From Undibacterium umbellatum (lineage in GTDB: Bacteria > Pseudomonadota > Gammaproteobacteria > Burkholderiales > Burkholderiaceae_D): DNA of 64,000 nucleotides. The notes beneath the pieces are model-generated. The model ran no database searches and was not told the origin of the DNA. It worked only from the letters and a program-made list of their open reading frames with translations. Shown here one piece after another: positions 1 through 7,016 of the stretch (position 1 is its first letter; each line of letters begins with the position of its first letter). Where the stretch lies: positions 1 to 64,000 of the forward strand of contig NZ_JACOFX010000004.1 of the NCBI RefSeq assembly GCF_014284125.1, written 5' to 3'. A program made the translations under genes and the position numbers.

Positions 1-36
1 TTGGGCGAAATCCAGCTTTATGTTTCGCTAGATCCA

Positions 37-198
37 CATGGGTGACTGGTGCGATTCACGCAACCACACGTTGAAGCAAAAGGCACGACGGCATTTTGAA
101 ACAAACATGTGGTGGCGCAGTAAATATGATCGCGGTGTGTTGCGAGTATCTTGTTCGACTACTTGACTACCGGGGGCTAATGGGTGACCCCGGCTTTT
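37..198 (+). repeat. Long dispersed repeat R1, copy 1
   Basis: About 160 bp that recur almost unchanged at 3828-3990. Both copies begin around CATGGG(T/A)GACTGGTGCG and end in CTAATGGGTGACCCC. A shorter fragment containing TGTTGCGAGTATGTTGTTCG lies near 4679-4735. No convincing protein is encoded. The second copy sits beside a truncated gene remnant, which suggests that R1 is a mobile or recombinogenic non-coding unit. The rest of 1-251 shows nothing else recognisable. Confidence 0.8.
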
Positions 199-251
199 GC
201 GATTACGCCTTACCGCGTTACACATGGCCTTTCCGGCGTGCCGTATTTATA

Positions 252-605
252 TTATTTTGGCACCAGCCAATATTTAGTCAATTTCCAATTTTCCTGCGGG
301 GTATTTTGGTAGAGAAGAATTACTTCTCTCTCTTCCATCTGACCCTTTTTTAATTTTATGCCAGTGAATAACCCGTTTTCGACGGCAGCATCTGCAATGG
401 CAGTTAGGCGAAATTTGACATGCATGTACACATTGCCAGTATCCCCCTCACCACTATAAATTCTATGTCTTTCGAATGAAAACTTGCGTTCTGACTCTTT
501 GACAAATATTTCATTAAAGTCGGTCAATACAGAATCCGATGACGGCTTGCCACAACTAGGCAAAACGACACAAAAAACTAATAGCAGTAAAAGACGAACA
601 ACCAT
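252..605 (-). CDS. Small putative lipoprotein, unknown function
   Basis: A 117-residue protein. I chose the ATG at 605 because it opens a textbook lipoprotein signal: a short MVVR start, a leucine/valine-rich core and the lipobox LPSC, with Cys about residue 18. The frame stays open upstream to 719, but the extra 38 residues are polar and would bury the signal peptide. The mature part is about 100 residues of mixed charge, without a family I recognise. It is probably anchored to a periplasmic membrane face. It is one of a series of isolated minus-strand small genes separated by repeats, so no operon partner is evident. Confidence 0.6.
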   Translation of the reverse strand: MVVRLLLLLVFCVVLPSCGKPSSDSVLTDFNEIFVKESERKFSFERHRIYSGEGDTGNVYMHVKFRLTAIADAAVENGLFTGIKLKKGQMEEREVILLYQNTPQENWKLTKYWLVPK

Positions 606-1071
606 GCATGGCCTTTCAACCTGTGCCACCTGAACAGCATTTGACGCATGACTGTTCTGGGCAATCGTTTCCATTCGGTGAGCAGCCTCCTGTTTTAGAA
701 CATGCGAATCCACGCTCATTGTCCTTTAAATCGGAACACTGAAATGCCCAAGGCGGTTCACCGGATATCCGTCCACTTAAATCCCATAAGTCATGCCAGT
801 AGCCGGGATCAGGTCTTACATTACGACAATTCTAAACTAAGAAAATGTATGAATGTAAGACCTGACCCCTGCTTTGGAGAAAATGTATGAATGTAAGACC
901 TGACCCCGGCTTCTGCGTCACTGGTAGGTACTTGATGATTTTCCACAACCCAGGTCTTCAATGAATTATCACAAAGTTTCAGGACTGCAAGTGTCTTAGA
1001 TAGTCTCTGCATTTCGGCATCGCTATCTAATGGATTGAGAATGACATAACAAAATCTTGTCACAAATATTC
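606..1071. other. Non-coding spacer with repeats
   Basis: This spacer holds a full R2 palindromic repeat (811-869), a partial second copy right behind it (882-907) and, at 908-1071, sequence that continues from a transposase remnant. An open frame of 92 residues on the minus strand (1099 to 821) starts out of frame inside that remnant and ends inside R2. It is therefore probably a chimera of dead sequence and not a gene. Confidence 0.6.
811..869 (+). repeat. Palindromic repeat R2, copy 1
   Basis: AGGTCTTACATT (811-822) and AATGTAAGACCT (852-863) are perfect 12-bp inverted repeats around a conserved 29-bp core (ACGACAATTC...AAATGTATG), followed by GACCCC. Further copies or degenerate copies lie at 882-907 (half), 1919-1959, 4032-4084, 4616-4669, 5383-5475, 9612-9666, 10853-10894 and 12082-12128. 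I saw none after 12.2 kb. Confidence 0.85.
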
Positions 1072-1233
1072 CTAACAAGCTCCGGTACGTAATATCCATA
1101 AAATCCCGTTGAGCACCGCACGATTATCATGCACTTCGGGCCTTCCACGACCATCACTACGCCTGGTCGATTCTGGAATTAAGGGAGCCAATATGCTCCA
1201 TTGATCTTCGGTTAATTCTTCTCTTCGTGTCAT
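1072..1233 (-). pseudogene. N-terminal remnant of an IS5-family transposase
   Basis: The minus-strand reading from the ATG at 1233 gives 53 residues beginning [15 protein letters not shown], then PLIPE, DGRGRP and [16 protein letters not shown]. This is the characteristic N-terminus of IS5-family (IS427-like) transposases. A stop follows directly after RTGA (1072-1074), where an intact gene would continue with a PWRDLP-type motif, so about three quarters of the protein, including the DDE centre, is missing. It is a decayed insertion sequence. Its start overlaps the end of the neighbouring lipoprotein frame. Confidence 0.75.
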
Positions 1234-1730
1234 GCTCCAAAGTTAACATAATCCAAAAAAAGATAACAGGCCCTATTTATGAAATGAGTTCTAGCGGGTA
1301 GTAATGGGCTAATCACATTTTTATCAATCGACTTCACCTCCAAACCGAATTGTTTACAGTTTGTAGCTGAGAGCATTCCCGGTGGAGCAATTCTTACTAT
1401 TTTTCCCTTGATGATCACAAAAGAATCATCATAACTACTTGCAAGATCTATCATTTCTTTTTGTGCATTCTTAATTAATACCGGGACACAGTTTTGACGA
1501 TTCATATTTTCACGAGAAGGAAAAATATTGTGATTTTCGAATCGGTACCGCAAAAACCCACGAACAACGACATCCTGCTCATTATATTTTTCAGTATCTA
1601 AAAATACCGCTACATCTTGTAATTGTTTATTGTGCTCAACGCTTGTACAACCAGACATGGACAAGATATAAGCCATAGAACTGATGACGCAAATTAGCGC
1701 TTTATTTAGAAAAATCATCTTCAATTTCAT
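1230..1730 (-). CDS. Putative lipoprotein, C-terminus probably altered by an IS
   Basis: A 166-residue protein with a lysine-containing N-terminus, a hydrophobic segment and a lipobox-like SMSGC (Cys about 28), so probably a lipoprotein. The middle part (about 35-140) is a small mixed alpha/beta domain with two cysteines, of a family I do not recognise. The last 17 or so residues ([13 protein letters not shown] and those just before) are encoded by DNA that runs into the start of the adjacent IS5-type transposase remnant, and the stop overlaps that transposase's ATG. The native C-terminus has therefore probably been replaced. An alternative start is the ATG four codons downstream. Confidence 0.55.
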   Translation of the reverse strand: MKLKMIFLNKALICVISSMAYILSMSGCTSVEHNKQLQDVAVFLDTEKYNEQDVVVRGFLRYRFENHNIFPSRENMNRQNCVPVLIKNAQKEMIDLASSYDDSFVIIKGKIVRIAPPGMLSATNCKQFGLEVKSIDKNVISPLLPARTHFINRACYLFLDYVNFGA

Positions 1731-2241
1731 TTAAAATCAACCTGTAATTTAATCTCTATGATAAATAATATGCAAAGGCATCATCATTTTTTACATTCAC
1801 AATTTTGACCACGGGATTGAGTTTGAAACTCATTCAATTGTTGTTGCATCGCTCTCCGATCGCCAGTTGTTATTCGTCACTTGGTCTGGCAATTTCAGGT
1901 TTGCATCCCTAACAGACGGGGTCTTATATTACGACAATTCCAAACGAAGAAAATGCATGAATGTAAGTGTAATAATCGGCTCGCCGCCGAAAATCACGCC
2001 GAAGCAAACACTAGAATTCACTCTTTTAAAATCAATGACTTAGAATGTTTGCTTAAGACACCTGACTCCAGCTTTACATCTCGATGTCACAGGATTATGG
2101 GCGGTTTTTTCAAGATGAAAGCATACAAAAATCACAAAAAACTAACTTGCATCACCCGAGTTTGAATGTCATCATATTAATGCTTTATTTGCAATACCCC
2201 TATATGCGAATAAAGTTTGACTTTCTCTACAAGGAGTTTTT
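1731..2241. other. Spacer with composite repeat R2-R3
   Basis: Contains R2 (1919-1959) directly joined to R3 (1969-2069, a stretch ending in CTTAGAATGTTTGCTTAAG). It also holds the AT-rich leader of the next plus-strand gene. No supported coding region. Confidence 0.6.
1969..2069 (+). repeat. Dispersed repeat R3, copy 1
   Basis: About 100 bp running from TAATCGGCTCGCCGCCGAAA to ATGACTTAGAATGTTTGCTT, plus AAGACACCTGACTCC. A second copy in the same order after R2 is at 10893-10996, and an inverted copy lies at 9511-9610. Fragments are visible at 6781-6832 and 12046-12060. Confidence 0.75.
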
Positions 2242-3564
2242 GTGATATTCAAAAAAAATGTGGTTGCATTAGGTACTGCTTTGTTGTTATCCATGTCAGG
2301 CGCTTTCGCAGCTGGCACGCTCATCCCCTCTTCCAATCGTGTTGATATGTCGCACGACGCGGCTCGCAATATCATTTACATTACCGATGCCAACCAGGTA
2401 CTGCGTTATCACCTTACCAGTGGCAGTTTCTTGTCACCTATCGTACTAGGGCCTGTCACTAGCGGTGGCAGCAAGGCTCAACTGAAAGGGATAGATCTGT
2501 CGCCCGACGGCAATACCCTGGTAGTCGCAGATCAGACTAGCGATAGCAGCTCACAATGGGTATATCTGATCAATTTGAACGGCAATCTGACCGGGCCTCA
2601 GGCAATCAGCAAGGTCTCCATGCAAAAAGAATTCATGGAGAATGGTATGTGGTCTGTAGCGTATGCCGGTGATGGCAGCATTTTTGCATCATCACAGTTT
2701 GCCGGGTCTGGCACGGTTCCTCTGCGCCGCCTTGATCCCGCCACGTTCAACTGGAGCAAGCTTGGTACTTCTTACCCAGAAAATATCTTTAGCCAGAACA
2801 CGATGTTGTCAGCCAGTGGCAATGGCGCAGTGGTTGCATTTGCAGAATCAAACAGTTCAGCTGGCCCCTGGGGACTATATGACGTTGTAAACAATAATTT
2901 GAAACGCTTCAATAATTACCAGACTGGCACATCTGCTTACAACTATGAAATTGCCACCAACAGCAATGGCACACAATTTGCCATTCCCACCTACTTTGGC
3001 ACACAGATTTTTGGCGCAAACTATGCAAAACAAGGAGTCATAGGCCAATATGCTGGCCCACAACCTATCGGTGTTGCCTATCACCCTGTTGAAAATCTGA
3101 TTTATTTCCCATGGGCTGAAACGCGTGAAGTCAAAGCATACGATTCCAATACCCTGCAGCAGGTGGCAAGCTATGATTTTGAAGACAACTTCATCTCCAA
3201 TGGCAATAACGCCTACAAACAGGGACGTACCAAGTTATCACGAGATGGTTCTATTCTGATGGTGACAGTGACCGGAGGCGTTCGTTTTATCAAAATGTAT
3301 GACAGCCTGCGTGCCAATACAGTCACGGCCACCAATACTGGTGAGCCAATGACATTGAACTTGCAAGGTTCTATCGGCAATAAGGGCAAGCTAACGTATA
3401 AACTTGCCACCAACCCAGCACATGGTACGGCCAGTGTTTCTGGTAGCGCAGTAAGCTATATACCGACACCAGGATACAAAGGCAGCGACAGCTTTATCTA
3501 TACCGCCAGCTATGGCAATGCAACAGTCAAAGCCAGAGTGGTCGTCAAGGCAGCGCCCAAATAA
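2242..3564 (+). CDS. Secreted beta-propeller protein with C-terminal Ig-like domain
   Basis: A 440-residue protein. The start is a GTG with AAGGAG five bases upstream. A signal peptide (about 1-24, ending AFAAG) points to export. Residues 30-350 look like a YVTN/WD40-like propeller: repeated strands such as LSPDGNTLVVAD and LSRDGSILMVTV alternate with variable loops. Residues 355-440 form an Ig/cadherin-like module (PAHGTASVSGSAVSYIPTPG, GSDSFIYTA) of the type common in bacterial surface proteins. It may act as a binding or scaffolding protein in the periplasm or outside the cell. It is one of two plus-strand beta-propeller genes in an island of minus-strand small genes. Substrate unknown. 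Confidence 0.75.
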   Translation: MIFKKNVVALGTALLLSMSGAFAAGTLIPSSNRVDMSHDAARNIIYITDANQVLRYHLTSGSFLSPIVLGPVTSGGSKAQLKGIDLSPDGNTLVVADQTSDSSSQWVYLINLNGNLTGPQAISKVSMQKEFMENGMWSVAYAGDGSIFASSQFAGSGTVPLRRLDPATFNWSKLGTSYPENIFSQNTMLSASGNGAVVAFAESNSSAGPWGLYDVVNNNLKRFNNYQTGTSAYNYEIATNSNGTQFAIPTYFGTQIFGANYAKQGVIGQYAGPQPIGVAYHPVENLIYFPWAETREVKAYDSNTLQQVASYDFEDNFISNGNNAYKQGRTKLSRDGSILMVTVTGGVRFIKMYDSLRANTVTATNTGEPMTLNLQGSIGNKGKLTYKLATNPAHGTASVSGSAVSYIPTPGYKGSDSFIYTASYGNATVKARVVVKAAPK

Positions 3565-3640
3565 GTCCAGCCAGGCCAGGGCGAGCCCCGTCACTTTTTT
3601 TGAATAACAGGGTTTGCCGCTGAACAGCTTCCAAGGCCAT

Positions 3641-3672
3641 CATCGCCCGCCTGCCATCACAGGCGGGCGATG
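3641..3672 (+). terminator. Strong hairpin after the beta-propeller gene
   Basis: CATCGCCCGCCTG and CAGGCGGGCGATG form a perfect 13-bp stem with a 6-base loop, 77 bases after the stop at 3564. No T-run follows, so it may end transcripts weakly or stabilise a 3' end. Confidence 0.55.
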
Positions 3673-3694
3673 TCGCATGTAAATCGCTACAGCG

Positions 3695-3826
3695 TCACAA
3701 TTCTTTTGCCAGCGCTACCATGCGCTTGATGTCATTGACCAGGAAGGATGGTACGCCAGCGATATGCTCAGCAGGTATGGCAGGGCAAACCATGCGGTCT
3801 ATCAAATTGCCACATGCCCCCTGCCT
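3695..3826 (-). pseudogene. C-terminal fragment of an unidentified gene, cut at repeat R1
   Basis: Minus-strand frame ending at TGA (3695-3697) reads ...GNLIDRMVCPAIPAEH, IAGVPSFLVND, IKRMVALAKEL. It has the composition of a genuine protein end, with strong amphipathic helices and no rare residues. It is uninterrupted up to the edge of R1 at 3828, where the gene is lost. The family is not recognisable from about 40 residues. Confidence 0.45.
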
Positions 3827-3827
3827 T

Positions 3828-3990
3828 CATGGGAGACTGGTGCGATTCACGCAACCACACGTTGAAACAAAAGGCACGACGGCATTTTGAAACAAGCGTG
3901 TGATGGCGCAGTAAATATTATCGCGATGTGTTGCGAGTATGTTGTTCGGCTACTTGACTACCGGGGCTAATGGGTGACCCCTGCTTTTTA
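3828..3990 (+). repeat. Long dispersed repeat R1, copy 2
   Basis: Nearly identical to 37-198, with about ten differences over 160 bp and the same end points. It abuts a truncated gene remnant on its left and R2 repeats on its right. Confidence 0.8.
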
Positions 3991-4031
3991 ATGTAAGTCC
4001 TGACCCCGGCTTTGCGGGGCCGGTTACTACG

Positions 4032-4084
4032 CTTACATTACGACAATTCCTAACTAAGAAAATGTATGAATGTAAGAGCTGACC
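4032..4084 (+). repeat. Palindromic repeat R2, copy
   Basis: CTTACATTACGACAATTCC through AATGTATGAATGTAAG, followed by AGCTGACCC. The outer arms are slightly degenerate compared with 811-869. Confidence 0.75.
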
Positions 4085-4122
4085 CATCTTTGCTCAAGGG
4101 CCGATTGCGCAGCGGCTAGAAC

Positions 4123-4476
4123 TCATAAATTACTACCGTCAAGTTTAAGTCCGCAATGCAAACATTTTCTTGAAAAGCTGTTAGAGACATGGGGCGAAAA
4201 AAAGCCTGTGCCATAGCGCTTGAAGTGAAATTTCTCACCACACCTCGGACAAAGATATGAGTGAAGAAAAAAACTGAGAAAGAATCCGACAAATGCCCAG
4301 AAAAAAAATAGTTGGTAAATCGGCAGAACCGCATGCTTGAAGCTCGATGGAAGCACCAAAAAACTAGCAGCAAATAGAAACGTCACTAGCCATGGAAAAT
4401 GGCAAACAAACCTAAGCATGCGTAAAGAACTTAGTTTCTCTTGGATTTCCAAAGGGGTTTTTGGTGTGTGCGACAT
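4123..4476 (-). CDS. Small membrane protein with C-terminal zinc ribbon
   Basis: A 117-residue protein starting at the ATG at 4476 (MSHTPKTPLEIQEK). The frame stays open to 4521 but I see no better start there. Two hydrophobic segments (about residues 22-42 and 50-70) form a helical hairpin. The soluble tail carries CPRCGEKF about 20 residues before CLHCGLKL, a four-cysteine zinc ribbon or knuckle. It probably sits in the inner membrane with the zinc site in the cytoplasm. The partner is unknown; the layout resembles small bacterial membrane proteins annotated only as hypothetical. It stands alone between R2 repeats. Confidence 0.65.
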   Translation of the reverse strand: MSHTPKTPLEIQEKLSSLRMLRFVCHFPWLVTFLFAASFLVLPSSFKHAVLPIYQLFFFWAFVGFFLSFFLHSYLCPRCGEKFHFKRYGTGFFSPHVSNSFSRKCLHCGLKLDGSNL

Positions 4477-4615
4477 ATTGAGTTCTAGCGTTTGAATTGT
4501 GGGGCGGCGTAGCCGTACCACACGAATGATAAGTTATACATCGTCATCTGGCTTATCCATGAAGTCCTGCCATTCATTTTGGTGGTACACCTCGGAATTT
4601 TGCGAACATGGGCTT

Positions 4616-4735
4616 AGGTCCTACATTACGACAATTTCAAACCAGGAGAATGTATGAATCTAAGACCCCAACTTTCCGTGTTGCGAGTATGTTGTTCGGC
4701 TACTTAGACTTTAGAATCTGACCCCGTCTTTCGCT
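4616..4735 (+). repeat. R2 copy followed by an R1 fragment
   Basis: R2 (4616-4669; arms GGTCCTACATT and AATCTAAGACC) is followed within ten bases by GTGTTGCGAGTATGTTGTTC from the interior of R1 and a second GACCCC-type end. The repeat families are thus physically mixed. Confidence 0.65.
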
Positions 4736-4778
4736 TCGTCAATCGGAGCTACGCAAGCTAATGACCCCTTTTCGGAAA

Positions 4779-5372
4779 CTACTCGCCTTCTAGCCCATCG
4801 TTGATCATTTGCATTATCCAAGGAGGGGATGCTAAACGATTCCGTTCAAACCTTTTTAGCAAACATGCCGCCCCATCTAGCTCTTTGTCCCTACAAGAGA
4901 AATAAACAAATCCATCTTGCACTGCGACACACTGTCCGGCAATTCCTCCTTCAGAAACAATATATGCATGCCCCTCAAAAAGCAAAAACAAGTGCATCAG
5001 ATTTGCAATCAAAAGCTCAGTTTTATTATTAATTTCTTTATCTTCTGAAAATTCGAATAGAAAAGTTCGCGGCAAATTCCGATCTAACTTTCCTGCTCCG
5101 AATAGCAGTATTTGTATCAATATAATTTGCATCGAATCCAAGCAATTAGAATCGTCTATTTGAAATATTTTCCATTTCCCCTTTGGAAGCCAAGAAACTA
5201 CGTGAGTTGCAAAATTTAATAACTCTTGCGCATCGCTAGGCATTTGATAATTTATCCAATGTCCATTGCTATTTTGGTTGATAACTGCATCTTCTATACG
5301 ATTCCAATTGCCAATTTTCTTTCCAATTCCAGATAGAAATAGATTAGCTTCATCCAACGATAAAACTTTCAT
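4779..5372 (-). CDS. Hypothetical cytoplasmic protein
   Basis: A 197-residue protein. I chose the ATG at 5372 over an in-frame TTG at 5378 because GGGAG lies six bases upstream of it. No signal peptide or membrane segment is visible. The sequence is rich in aromatic residues (HWINYQMPSD, VVSWLPKGKWKIFQID) and acidic near the middle, a style shared with small immunity-like proteins. I do not recognise the family. The gene has R2 repeats on both sides and no co-directional partner closer than 100 bp. Confidence 0.55.
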   Translation of the reverse strand: MKVLSLDEANLFLSGIGKKIGNWNRIEDAVINQNSNGHWINYQMPSDAQELLNFATHVVSWLPKGKWKIFQIDDSNCLDSMQIILIQILLFGAGKLDRNLPRTFLFEFSEDKEINNKTELLIANLMHLFLLFEGHAYIVSEGGIAGQCVAVQDGFVYFSCRDKELDGAACLLKRFERNRLASPPWIMQMINDGLEGE

Positions 5373-5382
5373 TTTCAACTCC

Positions 5383-5475
5383 CGGTCTTACATTACAGAA
5401 AATAGAAAATGTGGTCATGCCTTACATAACAACAATTTTAAGCTAAGAAAAAGCATGAACGAAAAACACGCCCCT
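5383..5475 (+). repeat. Degenerate tandem R2 copies
   Basis: Two imperfect R2-like units: CCGGTCTTACATTACAGAAAA, then CTTACATAACAACAATTTTAAGCTAAGAAAAAGCATGAA. The second lacks most of its right arm. Confidence 0.55.
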
Positions 5476-5489
5476 GACTTTTACTTTCG

Positions 5490-5894
5490 CTAGTCGGCGC
5501 CACGCGAGCCAATAGATGACTCCTTTGTTTTTTTGTGCGCTTCAATAAGTTGGAATTCAAATTGATCCACTTCCAATTTTGCATGAATTACCTGCCATAC
5601 CGACGACTTCTTTTTCAGGGTTATGTACACTTTTCCGCTTCTCGCTTTGCCAATTATTTTGCATTCAAACTCGGCAGACCCCTGATCACCAACTGACTCC
5701 AACTCATATCCAAAGGGCGCCAATTTAAATTCAGTAATTTCTCCAAGTTCTTTTTGTGCAATGGTAGATCTAAAAACGAAGTCTTTTGCAACCTCAAATG
5801 CTTCGCTTGTACTGGAATAAAAATAGCCAGTGAAATAAGTCCCCAAAGTGATGACTACGATCAAGAGCGACCACTTTACAATACGCTTATGCAT
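5490..5894 (-). CDS. Coa1/Tim21-like membrane-anchored small protein
   Basis: A 134-residue protein. Residues 7-27 form a single N-terminal membrane anchor. The soluble part shows the pattern of proteins annotated as cytochrome c oxidase assembly factor Coa1 family: SEAFEVAKDFV, an F-x-L-x-P-F-G strand, GSAEFECKIIGKARSGKVYI and a closing strand with VWQVIHAKLEVD. In bacteria these are single-pass proteins with a small alpha/beta domain and unproven function, so the oxidase link should not be taken literally. It is a minus-strand gene followed on the right by the SMI1-like gene about 90 bp upstream, with no repeat between them. The call rests on pattern recognition alone. Confidence 0.5.
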   Translation of the reverse strand: MHKRIVKWSLLIVVITLGTYFTGYFYSSTSEAFEVAKDFVFRSTIAQKELGEITEFKLAPFGYELESVGDQGSAEFECKIIGKARSGKVYITLKKKSSVWQVIHAKLEVDQFEFQLIEAHKKTKESSIGSRGAD

Positions 5895-5986
5895 TCTCTA
5901 TGCTCGAAATTTAGCTATTCAAAATATGATGTACTATGTTTAGCGCCGACGCTGGCTTTTGCCAAAAATGGTATTCACTCTTCATA

Positions 5987-6505
5987 TCACTCTTCACCAA
6001 TTAATTGCCTGTATTGATGACGACTATAGTCAACCATCGCCAGGAACCATTCATCAAAGCCAGTAAATTCATCGATTACCTGCCCTGCCAACCAAAATAC
6101 TTTCCCTGGATTTGTCGAGTTCGGGGTTGAAATGACGAATACATCGATGTCTTCCATTGCTACGGCGATCGGTGTTAATTCTTCTCGTCGAAATCCACAC
6201 AGTTCTTGCAGGCTTTCCAGGCTTTGCAACAGGGCATTTGCGCGGTCAAAACGCGCGCCTTGTACCAAGTCCTCTGCAGAAAACAGGTCAATTGTCTGGA
6301 AAAAGCTGTGCCAACCATTGGCATGCAATAAGAACAGGCGTAGTTCCAGATCAAGTGAAAAACCAAGCATTTTCTCGGTCGAGTCGATTTGCTCTGTTGA
6401 AGCGGCGACTTCAGGGAATGGATATTCCCACAATGACGCTTGGTCTGCCTCTGCATTTTTTTGTCTCACCATGTGTGCGATCAAAATCTCCCGCTTCCAA
6501 TCCAT
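5987..6505 (-). CDS. SMI1/KNR4-family (immunity-like) protein
   Basis: A 172-residue cytoplasmic protein. I set the start at the ATG at 6505 (MDWKREILIAH), which has TGGAG eight bases upstream; the frame is open to 6547. Typical SMI1/KNR4 features are visible: an early helix ending before a TEKMLGFSLDLELRLFLLHA segment (the helix that reads about 'x-LP-x-x-LRxFLLxxNG' in the family), then NGWHSFFQTIDLFSAEDL, a long variable middle, and a final strand-helix pair (FDEWFLAMVDYS). In bacteria this fold is common among immunity proteins to polymorphic toxins. No cognate toxin is present here, so an orphan immunity role is inferred. A second member lies at 36448. Confidence 0.65.
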   Translation of the reverse strand: MDWKREILIAHMVRQKNAEADQASLWEYPFPEVAASTEQIDSTEKMLGFSLDLELRLFLLHANGWHSFFQTIDLFSAEDLVQGARFDRANALLQSLESLQELCGFRREELTPIAVAMEDIDVFVISTPNSTNPGKVFWLAGQVIDEFTGFDEWFLAMVDYSRHQYRQLIGEE

Positions 6506-7016
6506 TGTCGATACTCCAGAAACAAATGTCGTTTGAGAGCTTATCATTATTTCTCAGTGCTTTTGATCGTCTCCATATTTTTTCTATGACCCTCCATTGC
6601 CTAGATCTCCCATTGCGTAGTGCCTCAGAAATTGTCGTGGCAATGATCGCGTCTTTGGCCCAGATAGGCGGTTTTGAGTTAGGGATGCACGCCAATCGGG
6701 TGCGTCCTGACAGCAATCTTAGGGGTGAAATGTCGGTGTTTTAGGCGCAGTCGCTCAAAGACCTGCCAAAGCCCGCATGAGATTATTCATTGGAAATCAA
6801 TTACTTAGAATGTCTTTTTAAGAGATTGAACGGTGAATTTACTTGACCAGCCTGTCTTTATCATGGATGATCGCGTGCTCAAAATCTCAGCAATAAAATT
6901 AGCGTTCTTGAATCAGCCAGGGCTATCGACTCAGCTCAATCAGCCTTGTCATTCACTTGTGATTTTTCCAGTGAATAATGGCGCTTTAATATATTCAATA
7001 CAAAATAACTACTTCA
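6506..7016. other. Spacer, mostly uncharacterised
   Basis: Holds a short R3 fragment around 6781-6832 (ATTACTTAGAATGTCTTTTT) and the AT-rich leader of the next lipoprotein gene. Open frames on both strands across 6548-6744 lack convincing starts or composition. One minus-strand frame with RQWRVIEKIWRR could be eroded coding DNA, but I cannot identify it. Confidence 0.4.

Larger units (their letters stand above)
3565..4122. other. Spacer: hairpin, gene remnant, R1 and R2 repeats
   Basis: In order: a strong hairpin (3641-3672), a C-terminal gene remnant on the minus strand (3695-3826), R1 copy 2 (3828-3990), a half R2 (about 3988-4011) and R2 (4032-4084). No intact gene. Confidence 0.7.

Noticed and set aside
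821..1099. 92-codon minus-strand frame
   Set aside because: It starts out of frame inside a transposase remnant and ends inside an R2 repeat; composition does not support a gene.
6411..6716. 101-codon minus-strand frame with RQWRVIEKIWRR
   Set aside because: Might be eroded coding DNA but overlaps the SMI1-like gene start and matches no family I can name.
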